Assembly (NCBI GenBank): GCA_964512305.1
Contig: CAZEIW010000133.1
Coordinates: forward strand, 1 to 22,360
Reading direction: 5' to 3'
DNA length: 22,360 nt
Origin: CAZEIW01 sp964512305
GTDB taxonomy: Bacteria; Pseudomonadota; Gammaproteobacteria; Burkholderiales; Burkholderiaceae_F
Shown here: positions 1 to 8,957 of the stretch, one piece after another
Layout: each line of letters starts with the position of its first letter
How positions within the stretch are numbered: position 1 is the first letter of the stretch
Program-made: the position numbers and the translations under genes
Notes under the pieces: model-generated
What the model was told of the DNA's origin: nothing
The model's input: the letters and a program-made list of their open reading frames with translations, nothing else
Database searches by the model: none

Positions 1-17
1 CCCTTCAGTCGGCGTCA

Positions 18-38
18 TCCCCGGGCTTGTCCCGGGGA
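18..38. repeat. Perfect 8-bp-stem palindrome upstream of hisG
   Basis: TCCCCGGG (18-25) pairs perfectly with CCCGGGGA (31-38) around the 5-nt loop CTTGT. The surrounding GTCAT...ATCCA context resembles dispersed intergenic palindromes common in Proteobacteria; that resemblance is from memory. There is no T-run after it, so it is not a classic intrinsic terminator. It lies 42 bp before the hisG start and may separate the his operon from whatever lies upstream. Confidence 0.55.
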
Positions 39-79
39 TCCACGTCGGTGCGCCGTAAACACGTCCGTATTTGGTAGGC

Positions 80-754
80 ATGATCACCTTAGCCCTCTCC
101 AAAGGCCGGATCTTCGACGAGGCCCTCCCGCTGCTGGCCCGGGCCGGCATGCGTCCGCTCGAGGACCCGGAAACGACCCGCAAGCTGATCATCGGCACGA
201 CCATCGAGGACCTGCGGCTGGTCGTCGTGCGCGCCTCCGACGTGCCGACCTACGTCCAGTACGGCGCCGCCGATCTGGGCGTCGCCGGCAAGGACGTGCT
301 GCTCGAGCACGGCGGCGGCGGGCTGTACCAGCCGGTCGACCTGGGGATCGCGCGCTGCCGGCTGTGCGTCGCGGTGCCTGCCGGGTTCGACTACGCGGCG
401 GCGGTGCGCAGCGGCGCGCGGCTGCGGGTGGCCACCAAGTACGTGCAGACCGCGCGCGAGTTCTTCGCCGGCAAGGGCGTGCACGTCGACCTGATCAAGC
501 TCTACGGCTCGATGGAGCTCGCGCCGCTGGCCGGCCTCGCCGACGCGATCGTCGACCTGGTTTCGAGCGGCGGTACGCTGCGCGCCAACCAGCTGGTCGA
601 GGTCGAGGAGATCGCGCCCATCAGTTCGCGCCTGATCGTCAACCAGGCGGCGTTCAAGACCAAGCGCGCGCGCCTGTACGCGCTGATCGACGCGATCGCC
701 GCGGCGGCCGGGGTTGCCGCCGCCGGCACGCGGACCGACGTCCAGACCGCATGA
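80..754 (+). CDS. hisG: ATP phosphoribosyltransferase, short form (HisG)
   Basis: Catalyses the first step of histidine synthesis, ATP + PRPP to phosphoribosyl-ATP, in the cytoplasm. The protein is 224 aa, the length of the short HisG form, which lacks the C-terminal regulatory domain and needs the partner HisZ; no hisZ is in the window. The N-terminus reads MITLALSKGRIF, and the PRPP-binding stretch DAIVDLVSSGGTL lies at about residues 155-167. I chose ATG 80 over an in-frame TTG at 71 because it gives the family's usual N-terminus. The stop overlaps the hisD start (ATGA), so translation is probably coupled. It is the first his gene here, and its promoter is not recognisable in the 79 bases available. 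Confidence 0.97.
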   Translation: MITLALSKGRIFDEALPLLARAGMRPLEDPETTRKLIIGTTIEDLRLVVVRASDVPTYVQYGAADLGVAGKDVLLEHGGGGLYQPVDLGIARCRLCVAVPAGFDYAAAVRSGARLRVATKYVQTAREFFAGKGVHVDLIKLYGSMELAPLAGLADAIVDLVSSGGTLRANQLVEVEEIAPISSRLIVNQAAFKTKRARLYALIDAIAAAAGVAAAGTRTDVQTA

Positions 755-2058
755 AGATCCGCGTCCTCGACGCCACCGTGGCGGGCTTCGACGCCGCGTT
801 CGCGCAGCTGACCGCGGGCGCCGGCGAGCTCGATCGCGAGATCGAGCGCCACGTCGACGACATCATCGAGGACGTGCGCCGGCGCGGCGACGCCGCCGTG
901 CTCGACTACACGCGCCGCTTCGACCGCGTCGAAGCGGAGTCGATGGCGGCGCTGCGGATCCTCCCGGCGGCGATGCAGGCCGCGCTGGCGGCGCTGCCTG
1001 CCGACGAGCGCGCCGCGCTGCAGACCGCCGCGGCGCGCATCCGGGCGTTTCACGAGCGCCAGAGCGGCGGCGAGTGGAGCTTCACCGAACCCGACGGCAC
1101 GCGGCTTGGCGCCCGCGTGACGCCGCTCGACCGCGTGGGGCTGTACGTGCCCGGCGGCAGGGCCGCCTATCCGTCGTCGGTGCTGATGAACGCGATCCCG
1201 GCGCAGGTGGCGGGCGTCGGCGAGATCGTGATGGTCGTGCCCGCGCCCGACGGCGTGCGCAATCCGCTGGTGCTGGCGGCGGCCGCGCTGGCCGGCGTGA
1301 CCGGCGCGTTCGCGATCGGCGGCGCGCAGGCGGTGGCGGCGCTGGCCTATGGAACCGCGTCCGTGCCGGCGGTCGACAAGATCGTCGGTCCCGGCAACGC
1401 GTACGTCGCGGCCGCCAAGCGGCGCGTCTTCGGCACGGTCGGCATCGACATGATCGCGGGGCCGAGCGAAATCCTGATCATCTGCGACGGCGGCACGGAT
1501 CCGGACTGGATCGCGATGGACCTGTTCTCGCAGGCCGAGCACGACGAAATGGCGCAGGCGATCCTGCTGACGCCCGACGCGGCGTTCATCGACGCGGTGC
1601 GCGGTTCGATCGAGCGCCTGCTGCCGGCGATGCCGCGGCGCGACATCATCGCGGCGTCGCTCGGCGGCCGCGGCGCGCTGATCCTGACGCGCGACCTCGA
1701 GCACGCATGCGATCTCGCCAACCGGGTCGCGCCGGAGCACCTCGAGATCTCGACCGAGTCGCCGCGGCGCTGGCTCGGCCGCATCCGCCACGCCGGCGCG
1801 ATCTTCCTCGGGCGCCACTCGAGCGAGGCGCTCGGCGACTACTGCGCCGGGCCGAACCACGTGCTGCCGACCGCGCGCACGGCGCGCTTCTCGTCTCCGC
1901 TGGGCGTGTACGACTTCCAGAAGCGCAGCAGCCTCATCGAGATCTCCCCGGCCGGCGCGCGCACGCTGGGCCCGGTCGCCGCGCTCCTGGCGCGCGGCGA
2001 GAACCTGCCGGCGCACGCCCGCAGCGCCGAGATGCGCACCGAGGAAGGTGGATCGTGA
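751..2058 (+). CDS. hisD: Histidinol dehydrogenase (HisD)
   Basis: Performs the last two steps of the pathway, the NAD-dependent oxidation of L-histidinol to L-histidine; zinc enzyme. The 435 aa length is normal. Zinc ligands and catalytic residues are visible: QAEHDE (Gln261, His264), APEHLE (Glu329, His330), GDYCAGPNHVLPT (Asp363) and the C-terminal His422. The ATG overlaps the hisG stop by 4 bp. The end overlaps the hisC start as GTGA, so hisG, hisD and hisC are probably translationally coupled. Nothing looks odd in the sequence. Confidence 0.98.
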   Translation: MKIRVLDATVAGFDAAFAQLTAGAGELDREIERHVDDIIEDVRRRGDAAVLDYTRRFDRVEAESMAALRILPAAMQAALAALPADERAALQTAAARIRAFHERQSGGEWSFTEPDGTRLGARVTPLDRVGLYVPGGRAAYPSSVLMNAIPAQVAGVGEIVMVVPAPDGVRNPLVLAAAALAGVTGAFAIGGAQAVAALAYGTASVPAVDKIVGPGNAYVAAAKRRVFGTVGIDMIAGPSEILIICDGGTDPDWIAMDLFSQAEHDEMAQAILLTPDAAFIDAVRGSIERLLPAMPRRDIIAASLGGRGALILTRDLEHACDLANRVAPEHLEISTESPRRWLGRIRHAGAIFLGRHSSEALGDYCAGPNHVLPTARTARFSSPLGVYDFQKRSSLIEISPAGARTLGPVAALLARGENLPAHARSAEMRTEEGGS

Positions 2059-3140
2059 GCGTTCCGGAGGGGCAGCCGCCGCTGCGGCTGGACCTGATCC
2101 GCGACGACGTGCGAGCGCTGCGCGCCTACCCGGTGCCGGCGTCCGACGGGCTGATCAAGCTCGACGCGATGGAGAATCCGTACCGGCTGCCGCCGCCACT
2201 CGCGCAGGCGCTCGGCGAGCGGCTGTCGCAGGTCGCGCTCAATCGCTACCCGCCGGGCGATCCGGCGTCCCTGAAGCAGCGGCTGCGCGCTTCGATCGGA
2301 CTGCCCGATGGCCTCGCGCTGATGCTGGGCAACGGCTCCGACGAGCTGATCCACCTGGTCATCCAGGCCTGCGCCCGCCCGGGCGCGGTCGTGCTGTCGC
2401 CGTGGCCGAGCTTCGTGATGTACCAGATGAGCGCGCGCTTCGACGGCTGCCGCTTCGCCGACGTGCCCCTGCGCCCGGACTTCGGCCTCGACCCGCAGTC
2501 GGTGCTGGCGGCGTTGCGCGAGCACCAGCCGGCGCTCGTCTTCCTCGCCTATCCCAACAATCCCACCGGCAACCTGTTCGACCGGTCGTCGGTCGAGGCC
2601 GTGCTCGACGCCGCCCCGGGCCTGGTCGTCGTTGACGAGGCCTACCTGCCGTTCGCGCAGCAGACCTGGCTGCCGGCGCTCTCCGGCCGCCCCAACCTGC
2701 TGGTCCTGCGGACGCTGTCCAAGCTCGGGCTGGCCGGCATCCGCCTGGGCTACCTGTGCGGACAGCCGGCCTGGATCGAGCAGTTCGACAAGGTGCGCCC
2801 GCCCTACAACGTCGGCGTGCTGACGCTGGCGACAGCCGAGTTCATGCTCGACCACGTCGACGTGCTCGAGGCGCAGGCGGCGGCGGTGCGCTCGGAGCGC
2901 GGCCGGCTGCTCGCCGCGCTGCGCCAGCTGCCGGCGCTGCAGGCTTTCGACAGCGCGGCCAACTTCGTGCTGTTCCGCGTCGCCGACGCCGACGCGGTCT
3001 ACGCGAACCTGCTGCGACGGCGTATCCTGATAAAGAATGTGTCATCCGCCCACCCGCTGCTCAAAGGCTGCTTGCGAGTGACGGTGGGCACGCCGACGGA
3101 AAACGACGCCTTTGTCGACGCCCTGCGGGCGAGCCTCTGA
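2055..3140 (+). CDS. hisC: Histidinol-phosphate aminotransferase (HisC)
   Basis: PLP-dependent transfer of an amino group from glutamate to imidazole-acetol phosphate, giving histidinol phosphate. The protein is 361 aa, a fold-type I aminotransferase. Visible motifs are AYPNNPTGN (about residues 165-173), VVVDEAY with the PLP-ring Asp194, and RTLSKLGLAGIRLGY with the PLP lysine Lys223. The start is GTG at 2055 within GTGA, overlapping hisD, and follows a purine-rich GAGGAAGGTGG. The end is 13 bp before hisB. Confidence 0.97.
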   Translation: MSVPEGQPPLRLDLIRDDVRALRAYPVPASDGLIKLDAMENPYRLPPPLAQALGERLSQVALNRYPPGDPASLKQRLRASIGLPDGLALMLGNGSDELIHLVIQACARPGAVVLSPWPSFVMYQMSARFDGCRFADVPLRPDFGLDPQSVLAALREHQPALVFLAYPNNPTGNLFDRSSVEAVLDAAPGLVVVDEAYLPFAQQTWLPALSGRPNLLVLRTLSKLGLAGIRLGYLCGQPAWIEQFDKVRPPYNVGVLTLATAEFMLDHVDVLEAQAAAVRSERGRLLAALRQLPALQAFDSAANFVLFRVADADAVYANLLRRRILIKNVSSAHPLLKGCLRVTVGTPTENDAFVDALRASL

Positions 3141-3153
3141 CCGGACCCGACCG

Positions 3154-3747
3154 ATGTCGCACCGAAGCGCTGAAATCGCGCGCGAGACCAACGAAACCCG
3201 GATCCGTGTCGTGGTCGACCTGGACGGCAGCGGTACCTGCCAGGTGTCGACCGGGATCGGCTTCTTCGACCATATGCTGGAGCAGCTGGCGCGCCACGGC
3301 GCGATCGACCTGACCATCACCGCCGCCGGCGACCTGCACATCGACGGCCACCACACGGTCGAGGACGTCGGCATCGCGCTGGGAAAGGCGGTTGCCGGAG
3401 CCGCCGGCGACAAGAAGGGCATTCGCCGGTACGGCCATTCCTACGTGCCGCTCGACGAGGCGCTGACGCGGGTGGTGATCGACTTCTCCGGGCGGCCGGG
3501 ACTGCACTGGAACGTCGAGTTTGCGCGCGCGCTGATCGGCGACTTCGACGTCGACCTGACGCACGAGTTCTTCCAGGCGTTCGCCAATCACGCCCAGGCC
3601 ACCGTTCACGTGGACAACCTGCGCGGCGCCAATGCGCATCACCAGTGCGAGACCGTGTTCAAGGCCTTCGCGCGGGCGCTGCGCGCCGCGCTCGAGCCCG
3701 ATCCGCGGGCGGCCGGCGCCGTACCGAGCACCAAGGGGATGCTGTAG
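3154..3747 (+). CDS. hisB: Imidazoleglycerol-phosphate dehydratase (HisB, monofunctional)
   Basis: Dehydrates imidazole-glycerol phosphate to imidazole-acetol phosphate. The 197 aa length matches the monofunctional dehydratase; there is no N-terminal HAD phosphatase domain as in enteric bacteria, so histidinol-phosphate phosphatase must be encoded elsewhere. Metal-binding histidine motifs are clear: DGHHTVEDVGIALG near residues 65-77 and HEFFQAFANHAQATVH further on. ATG 3154 gives the usual N-terminus; an earlier in-frame start at 3112 would run into hisC. The next gene is hisH, 42 bp on, with no marC between them, unlike my memory of Burkholderia operons. Confidence 0.97.
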   Translation: MSHRSAEIARETNETRIRVVVDLDGSGTCQVSTGIGFFDHMLEQLARHGAIDLTITAAGDLHIDGHHTVEDVGIALGKAVAGAAGDKKGIRRYGHSYVPLDEALTRVVIDFSGRPGLHWNVEFARALIGDFDVDLTHEFFQAFANHAQATVHVDNLRGANAHHQCETVFKAFARALRAALEPDPRAAGAVPSTKGML

Positions 3748-3789
3748 CGTGCTGCCGGCAGGCCGGGTCCCCACGCGAATGGTCGCGCC

Positions 3790-4416
3790 ATGATCGCAAT
3801 CGTCGACTACGGCATGGGAAATCTTCGCTCGGTCGCGCAGGCGCTCGAGCATGTCGCCCCGCGGACCGAGGTCCGCATCAGCTCGGACCGCGACGAAATC
3901 GAGGCGGCCTCGCGGGTGGTCCTGCCGGGCCAGGGCGCGATGCCGGATTGCATGCGCTACCTGCGCGAATCCGGGCTGGAGCAGACGGTGCGGAAGGTGG
4001 CGCGCAGGCTGCCGATGCTGGCGGTCTGCATCGGCGAACAGATGCTGTTCGAGCTGTCCGAGGAAGGCGATACACCGGGCCTGGGCCTGTTTTCCGGCCG
4101 GGTGGTGCGCTTCCGGCCCGGTACGAACGGCGGCGGCGCGGCGCTCAAGGTGCCGCACATGGGCTGGAACCAGGTCCGCCAGGCGCGGCCGCACCCTTTA
4201 TGGGAGGGGGTTCCCGACGAGGGCTATTTCTACTTCGTCCACAGCTACTACGTCAGCCCGGCCGAACCCGCCCTGACGGTCGGCGAGACGGACTACGGCG
4301 GCGCCTTTACCTGCGCGGTGGCGCGAGATAATATTTTTGCGACGCAGTTTCACCCGGAAAAGAGCGCCGCCGCCGGCCTCAGAATCTACGAGAACTTTGC
4401 GCGCTGGAACCCCTGA
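3790..4416 (+). CDS. hisH: Imidazole glycerol phosphate synthase, glutaminase subunit (HisH)
   Basis: Class I glutamine amidotransferase that makes ammonia from glutamine and passes it to HisF, forming imidazole-glycerol phosphate and AICAR. The protein is 208 aa. The catalytic triad is visible: Cys80 in AVCIGEQMLF, and His188 and Glu190 in QFHPEKS. IVDYGMGNL at the start and HMGWNQV in the middle are family signatures. The partner hisF lies two genes downstream. A 103-bp gap to hisA follows, the longest gap inside the his cluster. Confidence 0.97.
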   Translation: MIAIVDYGMGNLRSVAQALEHVAPRTEVRISSDRDEIEAASRVVLPGQGAMPDCMRYLRESGLEQTVRKVARRLPMLAVCIGEQMLFELSEEGDTPGLGLFSGRVVRFRPGTNGGGAALKVPHMGWNQVRQARPHPLWEGVPDEGYFYFVHSYYVSPAEPALTVGETDYGGAFTCAVARDNIFATQFHPEKSAAAGLRIYENFARWNP

Positions 4417-4444
4417 CGACCGGTAGCCCGCCTCTCGCGCGCCG

Positions 4445-4459
4445 TCCCGCACTGCGGGA
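4445..4459. other. Small GC hairpin in the hisH-hisA gap
   Basis: TCCCGC (4445-4450) and GCGGGA (4454-4459) form a 6-bp stem with the 3-nt loop ACT. It lies in the only sizeable gap within the his genes (4417-4519). There is no U-tract, so termination is unlikely. It could be an mRNA processing or pausing point, or chance in high-GC DNA. Confidence 0.3.
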
Positions 4460-4519
4460 TTCGCGCACGCAACCCTCCCTCCACCCGCCGATACCGCATT
4501 CCCCCGCGGTCCTGCCTGC

Positions 4520-5263
4520 ATGCTGCTGATACCGGCTATCGACCTGAAGGACGGACACTGCGTGCGCCTGCGCCAGGGCGACATGAACGACGCCACCGTC
4601 TTCAGCGAAGACCCCGTGGCCATGGCGCGCCATTGGGTCGAGCAGGGCGCCCGCCGCCTGCACATCGTCGATCTGAACGGCGCGCGCGCCGGCCGGCCCG
4701 TCAACGAGGCGGTGATCCGGCGCATCCTGCGGGCGGTCGGCGACGGCATCGAAGTCCAGCTCGGCGGCGGCCTGCGCGACCTGGACACGATCGAGCGCTA
4801 TATCGACGACGGCATCTCGTTCGTCGTGATCGGCACGGCCGCGGTGAAGAATCCGGGCTTCCTGCACGACGCCTGCAGCGCCTTCGGCGGCCACGTGATC
4901 GTGTCGCTCGATGCGCGCGACGGCAAGGTCGCCACCGACGGCTGGAGCAAGCTCACCGGGCACGACGTGGTCGACCTGGCGACCAAGTTCGAGGACTACG
5001 GCGTCGACGCCATCCTCTACACCGATATCGGGCGCGACGGCATGCTGAGCGGCGTGAACATCGAAGCGACGGTGCAGCTGGCGCGCTCGGTCAAGATCCC
5101 GGTGATCGCCAGCGGCGGCGTCGCCAACCTCGACGACATCGACCGCCTGTGCGCGATCGAAGCCGATGGCGTCGAGGCGGCCGTGCTGGGTCGCGCGCTC
5201 TATGAAGGCTCGCTCGACTTCAAGGCCGCGCTGGCGCGCGCCGAAGCGCAGGCCCCGGACTGA
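4520..5263 (+). CDS. hisA: ProFAR isomerase (HisA)
   Basis: Amadori-type isomerisation of ProFAR to PRFAR, the substrate of HisF/HisH. The protein is 247 aa with a (beta/alpha)8 barrel. The general acid/base aspartates are visible: Asp8 in LIPAIDLKDG and Asp131 in VIVSLDARDG. Phosphate-binding glycines are seen in QLGGGLRD and ASGGVANLDD. ATG 4520 gives the canonical MLLIPAIDLKDG start, although no good Shine-Dalgarno sequence precedes it. hisF follows 49 bp later; the two are paralogous barrels. Confidence 0.98.
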   Translation: MLLIPAIDLKDGHCVRLRQGDMNDATVFSEDPVAMARHWVEQGARRLHIVDLNGARAGRPVNEAVIRRILRAVGDGIEVQLGGGLRDLDTIERYIDDGISFVVIGTAAVKNPGFLHDACSAFGGHVIVSLDARDGKVATDGWSKLTGHDVVDLATKFEDYGVDAILYTDIGRDGMLSGVNIEATVQLARSVKIPVIASGGVANLDDIDRLCAIEADGVEAAVLGRALYEGSLDFKAALARAEAQAPD

Positions 5264-5312
5264 GAGCGCCTTGCGCGGGCGGCGCCGGCCGCGCACGCAC
5301 CTCCCCGACCCC

Positions 5313-6082
<770 letters not shown>

Positions 6083-6086
<4 letters not shown>

Positions 6087-6964
6087 CTGCCGACAGCGGT
6101 GGCGAGCGCGGTGCCGACAGCGGTGCCGACGGCGGCGTCGAGAGCCGCGCCGGGGGCGGCGCCGATGCCGCCGGCTGGCTCGACCAGGTCGCCTTCGACG
6201 CCGCGGGGCTGGTGCCGGTCATCGCGCAGCAGGCGTCGGACCGTCGCGTGCTCATGGTCGCCTGGGCCGACCGCGCGGCGCTCGCGGAGACCGCGGAGGG
6301 CGGCTACGCGGTGTACTTTTCGCGGTCTCGCGGGCGCCTTTGGCGCAAGGGCGAGGAGTCGGGCCACCGGCAGCGCGTGGCCGAGATCCGCCTCGACTGC
6401 GACGGCGACGTGGTGCTGTACCTGGTCGACCAGGAGGGCGGCATCGCGTGCCACACGGGGCGGGCCAGCTGCTTCTTTCGCCGCCTCGAGGACGGCGTCT
6501 GGCGCGAAGTCGACCCGGTCCTCAAGGACCCGGAAGCGATTTACGCCCGATCCCGCGCCCCGGGGACCCGGGCGGCGCCGGGCACGGCCCAGGCAGGCAA
6601 CGACGGGAAGCCAATGAGCGACGACGTGCTGATTCGACTGGCCGACGTGATCGAAGCGCGCCGCGGCGCCGATCCCGAGCGTTCGTACGTCGCGCGCCTG
6701 CTGGCCAAGGGGCCCGACGCAGTCCTGAAGAAAATCGGCGAGGAGGCCACCGAAACGGTGATGGCAGCCAAGGACGCGGAGCCGGGGCGGATCGTCGCCG
6801 AGACCGCGGACCTGTGGTTCCATTGCCTCGTGATGCTTTCGCACTATCGGATCCGCCCCGAGCAGGTGCTGGCCGAGCTGCAACGGCGCGCCGGGACCTC
6901 CGGGCTGGAGGAAAAGGCGCTGCGCAAGGCGGTCGAACGGGAACGGGGCACGGATGAGCGATGA
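6083..6964 (+). CDS. hisIE: Fused HisI-HisE: PR-AMP cyclohydrolase / PR-ATP pyrophosphohydrolase
   Basis: A single 293-aa frame covers two pathway steps: PR-ATP to PR-AMP (HisE part) and ring opening of PR-AMP (HisI part). The HisI domain is about residues 31-155, with the metal site DCDGD (106-110) and GIACHTGRASCFF (120-132). The HisE domain is about residues 178-293, with RSYVARLLAKG-like and KKIGEEATETVMAAKD motifs. Between them is a linker of about 24 residues rich in Ala, Gly, Pro and Arg, with no stop codon. Met178 (ATG 6614) sits exactly where a separate HisE would begin, with GGGAAG three bases upstream, so HisE may also be made alone. In my recollection betaproteobacterial hisI and hisE are normally separate. 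The first 30 residues are low-complexity Gly/Ala/Asp/Ser. The start overlaps the hisF stop by 4 bp. Confidence 0.93.
6088..6137 (+). repeat. Short direct repeats encoding the HisI N-terminal tail
   Basis: The 14-mer TGCCGACAGCGGTG occurs at 6088-6101 and again at 6112-6125. A degenerate copy follows at 6124, giving a 12-bp period. It encodes ADSG/ADGG-type residues in the low-complexity N-terminal extension of HisIE. It looks like replication-slippage expansion. Confidence 0.6.
6605..6616 (+). promoter_or_regulatory. Possible internal ribosome site and start for HisE
   Basis: GGGAAG (6605-6610), then CCA, then ATG (6614-6616), in the same frame as HisI. The spacing is short and the match is weak. 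The ATG begins the sequence MSDDVLIRL, a normal HisE N-terminus. It may allow free HisE to be made alongside the fused HisIE, or may simply be a relic from before the fusion. Confidence 0.4.
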
Positions 6965-7301
6965 CAGCTGCATTTTCTGCCGGATCGCGCGCGGCGAGGT
7001 TCCGTCGCGCAAGGTCCACGAGGACGATGACGTGATCGTCTTCCACGACCTGTACCCGAAGGCGCCGGTCCACCTGCTGATCGTTCCGAAGGTGCACGTC
7101 GACTCGCTGATCACGGCCGGCGAAGAGCATCGGGCGCTGTTGGGTAAAATGCTGCTTCTTGCCCCACGGCTGGCAGAAGAACAGGGCGCTACGGACGGTT
7201 TCCGCATCGTCGTCAACAACGGGCCGGGCGGCGGACAGGAGGTCTATCACCTGCATCTGCATCTGATGGGCGGTCCGCGGCCGTGGAAGCGCGTTACGTA
7301 G
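6954..7301 (+). CDS. HIT family (Hint-like) nucleotide-binding protein
   Basis: Histidine-triad protein of 115 aa, probably a purine nucleoside phosphoramidase or AMP-lysine hydrolase acting in the cytoplasm. The triad is HLHLHL (His99, His101, His103) in GGGQEVYHLHLHLMGG, typical of the Hint branch. CIFC near the start (Cys6, Cys9) resembles the zinc-binding pair of some HIT proteins. It overlaps the hisIE end by 11 bp and precedes tatA by 10 bp. This placement between hisE and tatA is one I recall from Betaproteobacteria; its link to histidine synthesis is unproven. Confidence 0.95.
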   Translation: MSDDSCIFCRIARGEVPSRKVHEDDDVIVFHDLYPKAPVHLLIVPKVHVDSLITAGEEHRALLGKMLLLAPRLAEEQGATDGFRIVVNNGPGGGQEVYHLHLHLMGGPRPWKRVT

Positions 7302-7311
7302 GAGCGAAGTC

Positions 7312-7548
7312 ATGGGTGGGCTATCGATTTGGCACTGGCTGATCGTGCTTCTGGTCGTGATCCTCGTGTTCGGGACCGGCAAACTGAGAAACCTCGGCAA
7401 GGATCTCGGCGGCGCGATCAAGGGCTTCAAGGAAGGGATCAAGGAGGGCGGGGCGGAGCCGCCGCCGCCGCCGGCCCAGAAGGTCGAAGAGACGCGCCAG
7501 GTCGGCAGCACGATCGACGTGCAGGCGCGCGAGAAGAGCGGCTCCTGA
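7312..7548 (+). CDS. tatA: Sec-independent translocase subunit TatA
   Basis: Small pore-forming subunit of the twin-arginine export system, which moves folded proteins across the inner membrane. The protein is 78 aa. It has one N-terminal transmembrane segment (about residues 6-20, IWHWLIVLLVVILVF), the FGTGKL hinge, an amphipathic helix (KDLGGAIKGFKEGIKEG) and a hydrophilic, proline-rich tail. A Shine-Dalgarno GGAG overlaps the HIT stop region. It forms a tatABC unit with the next two genes and continues the his transcript. Confidence 0.97.
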   Translation: MGGLSIWHWLIVLLVVILVFGTGKLRNLGKDLGGAIKGFKEGIKEGGAEPPPPPAQKVEETRQVGSTIDVQAREKSGS

Positions 7549-7588
7549 TCGCGGCCGCGCGCCCGCTTCGGCGCGGTCGGAGCGCCTG

Positions 7589-8113
7589 ATGCTGGACTTC
7601 AGCTTCGGCGAACTCCTGATGATCGGCGCCGTCGCGCTGGTCGTTCTCGGCCCGGAGCGCCTGCCCAGGGTGGCACGCGCGTTCGGCGAGTGGCTCGGCA
7701 AGGCCCAGCGCTACGTGAGCCAGGTGAAGGCGGACATCAACCGCGAGATCGAGATGTCCGAGCTCAAGCGGCTGAAGGAGGAGGCGCAGACCGCCGCGCA
7801 GTCGTTCGAGTCCTCGGTGCGCGGGGCCGTCGCCGGCGTCGAAACGGAGCTGACCGGCCTGCAGCGTCTCGGCGACTCCGGCGCGGAACCGGTCGCGACC
7901 GGCTCGGCGCCGTCAGGCAACGTTTGGGAGAGCGCCTACCCGTGGGGGAGCTCGGCGTTTCGCAAGCGCTACCGCCCGGGCCCGTCGATCGACCAGCTGG
8001 CCGACGAAGTGGCCCGCCTGAAGCGGCAGCTGGCGCTGCCGGATTCGCATGCCGTCGCGCACCACCGCTACGCGCCGCGCGCGCGCGTGAACCGCGTCCG
8101 GATCCGGCGCTGA
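7589..8113 (+). CDS. tatB: Sec-independent translocase subunit TatB
   Basis: Partner of TatC in the twin-arginine signal-peptide receptor complex. The protein is 174 aa. It starts MLDFSFGELLMIGAVALVVLG, a membrane helix, and continues with the LGPERLP hinge that distinguishes TatB from TatA. A long charged amphipathic helix (about residues 25-75) follows, then a variable Arg-rich C-terminal region. Gaps of 40 bp to tatA and 22 bp to tatC support one operon. Confidence 0.96.
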   Translation: MLDFSFGELLMIGAVALVVLGPERLPRVARAFGEWLGKAQRYVSQVKADINREIEMSELKRLKEEAQTAAQSFESSVRGAVAGVETELTGLQRLGDSGAEPVATGSAPSGNVWESAYPWGSSAFRKRYRPGPSIDQLADEVARLKRQLALPDSHAVAHHRYAPRARVNRVRIRR

Positions 8114-8135
8114 GCGCATCGACGCATCCGAACCC

Positions 8136-8909
8136 ATGACCGAACCGACCGAGGGGCCGGAGCAGAGCTTCCTGTCGCACCTGATCGAGCTGCGGCAGCG
8201 GATCGTGCGCGCCGCGGTGTCGGTGGTGATCGTGTTCCTGGCGCTGTCGCCTTTCATGAAGCGCATCTTCGACCTGCTGTCGCGCCCGATGATGGCGGCG
8301 CTGCCGCAGGGCGCGAAGCTGCTCGCCACCGGGGTCATCACCCCGTTCATGGTGCCCCTGAAGGTCACGCTGTTCGCATCGCTGCTGATCGCGCTGCCCT
8401 ACGTGCTGTACCAGGTGTGGGCGTTCGTCGCGCCCGGCCTGTACCAGCACGAGAAGCGCCTGGCGGCGCCGGTGATCTTCTCCAGCGTGGTGATGTTCTT
8501 CGCCGGCATCGCGTATTGCTACTTCGTCGTGTTCGGTTTCGTGTTCAAGTTCATCGCCGGGTTCGCGCCCGATTCGGTCAACGTCTCGCCCGACATCGAC
8601 GCCTACTTCGGATTCGTGATGCGGATGTTCATCGCGTTCGGCCTCGCGTTCGAGGTGCCGATCGTCGTGCTGCTGCTCGCGCGCTTCGGCATCGCCGACG
8701 TCGCCAGGCTGCGGCGCGTGCGGCCCTACATGATCGTCGGCGCGTTCGTGATCGCGGCGATCTTCACGCCGCCCGACGTGATGTCGCAGATGCTCCTGGC
8801 GCTGCCGCTGTGCCTGCTGTACGAGCTGGGGATCCTGCTCGCGTCGCTGTTCGGTGCGCGGCCCGATCGGACCGGCGAGCAGGGGTCCGCCACGAAGGCG
8901 GGCAGCTGA
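8136..8909 (+). CDS. tatC: Sec-independent translocase subunit TatC
   Basis: Polytopic receptor for twin-arginine signal peptides. The protein is 257 aa with six predicted membrane helices. Conserved features are the cytoplasmic N-terminal SHLIELRQRIVRA, the first periplasmic loop, FVAPGLYQHEKR (the FxxPGLxxxE signature) and IFTPPDVMSQMLLALPLCLLYE in the last part. It ends the tatABC set. Rieske-type [2Fe-2S] proteins are classic Tat substrates, which makes the absence of petABC downstream worth noting. Confidence 0.97.
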   Translation: MTEPTEGPEQSFLSHLIELRQRIVRAAVSVVIVFLALSPFMKRIFDLLSRPMMAALPQGAKLLATGVITPFMVPLKVTLFASLLIALPYVLYQVWAFVAPGLYQHEKRLAAPVIFSSVVMFFAGIAYCYFVVFGFVFKFIAGFAPDSVNVSPDIDAYFGFVMRMFIAFGLAFEVPIVVLLLARFGIADVARLRRVRPYMIVGAFVIAAIFTPPDVMSQMLLALPLCLLYELGILLASLFGARPDRTGEQGSATKAGS

Positions 8910-8957
8910 CCCCTCCCCGGGCTTTCCCCGCTGGCGGCGACGGCGCATACTGCCTGC

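Noticed and set aside
502..2016. Long open frame (504 codons) antisense to hisG/hisD
   Set aside because: Composition is Arg/Ala/His-rich nonsense typical of the reverse strand of high-GC genes, and it lies opposite two certain his genes.
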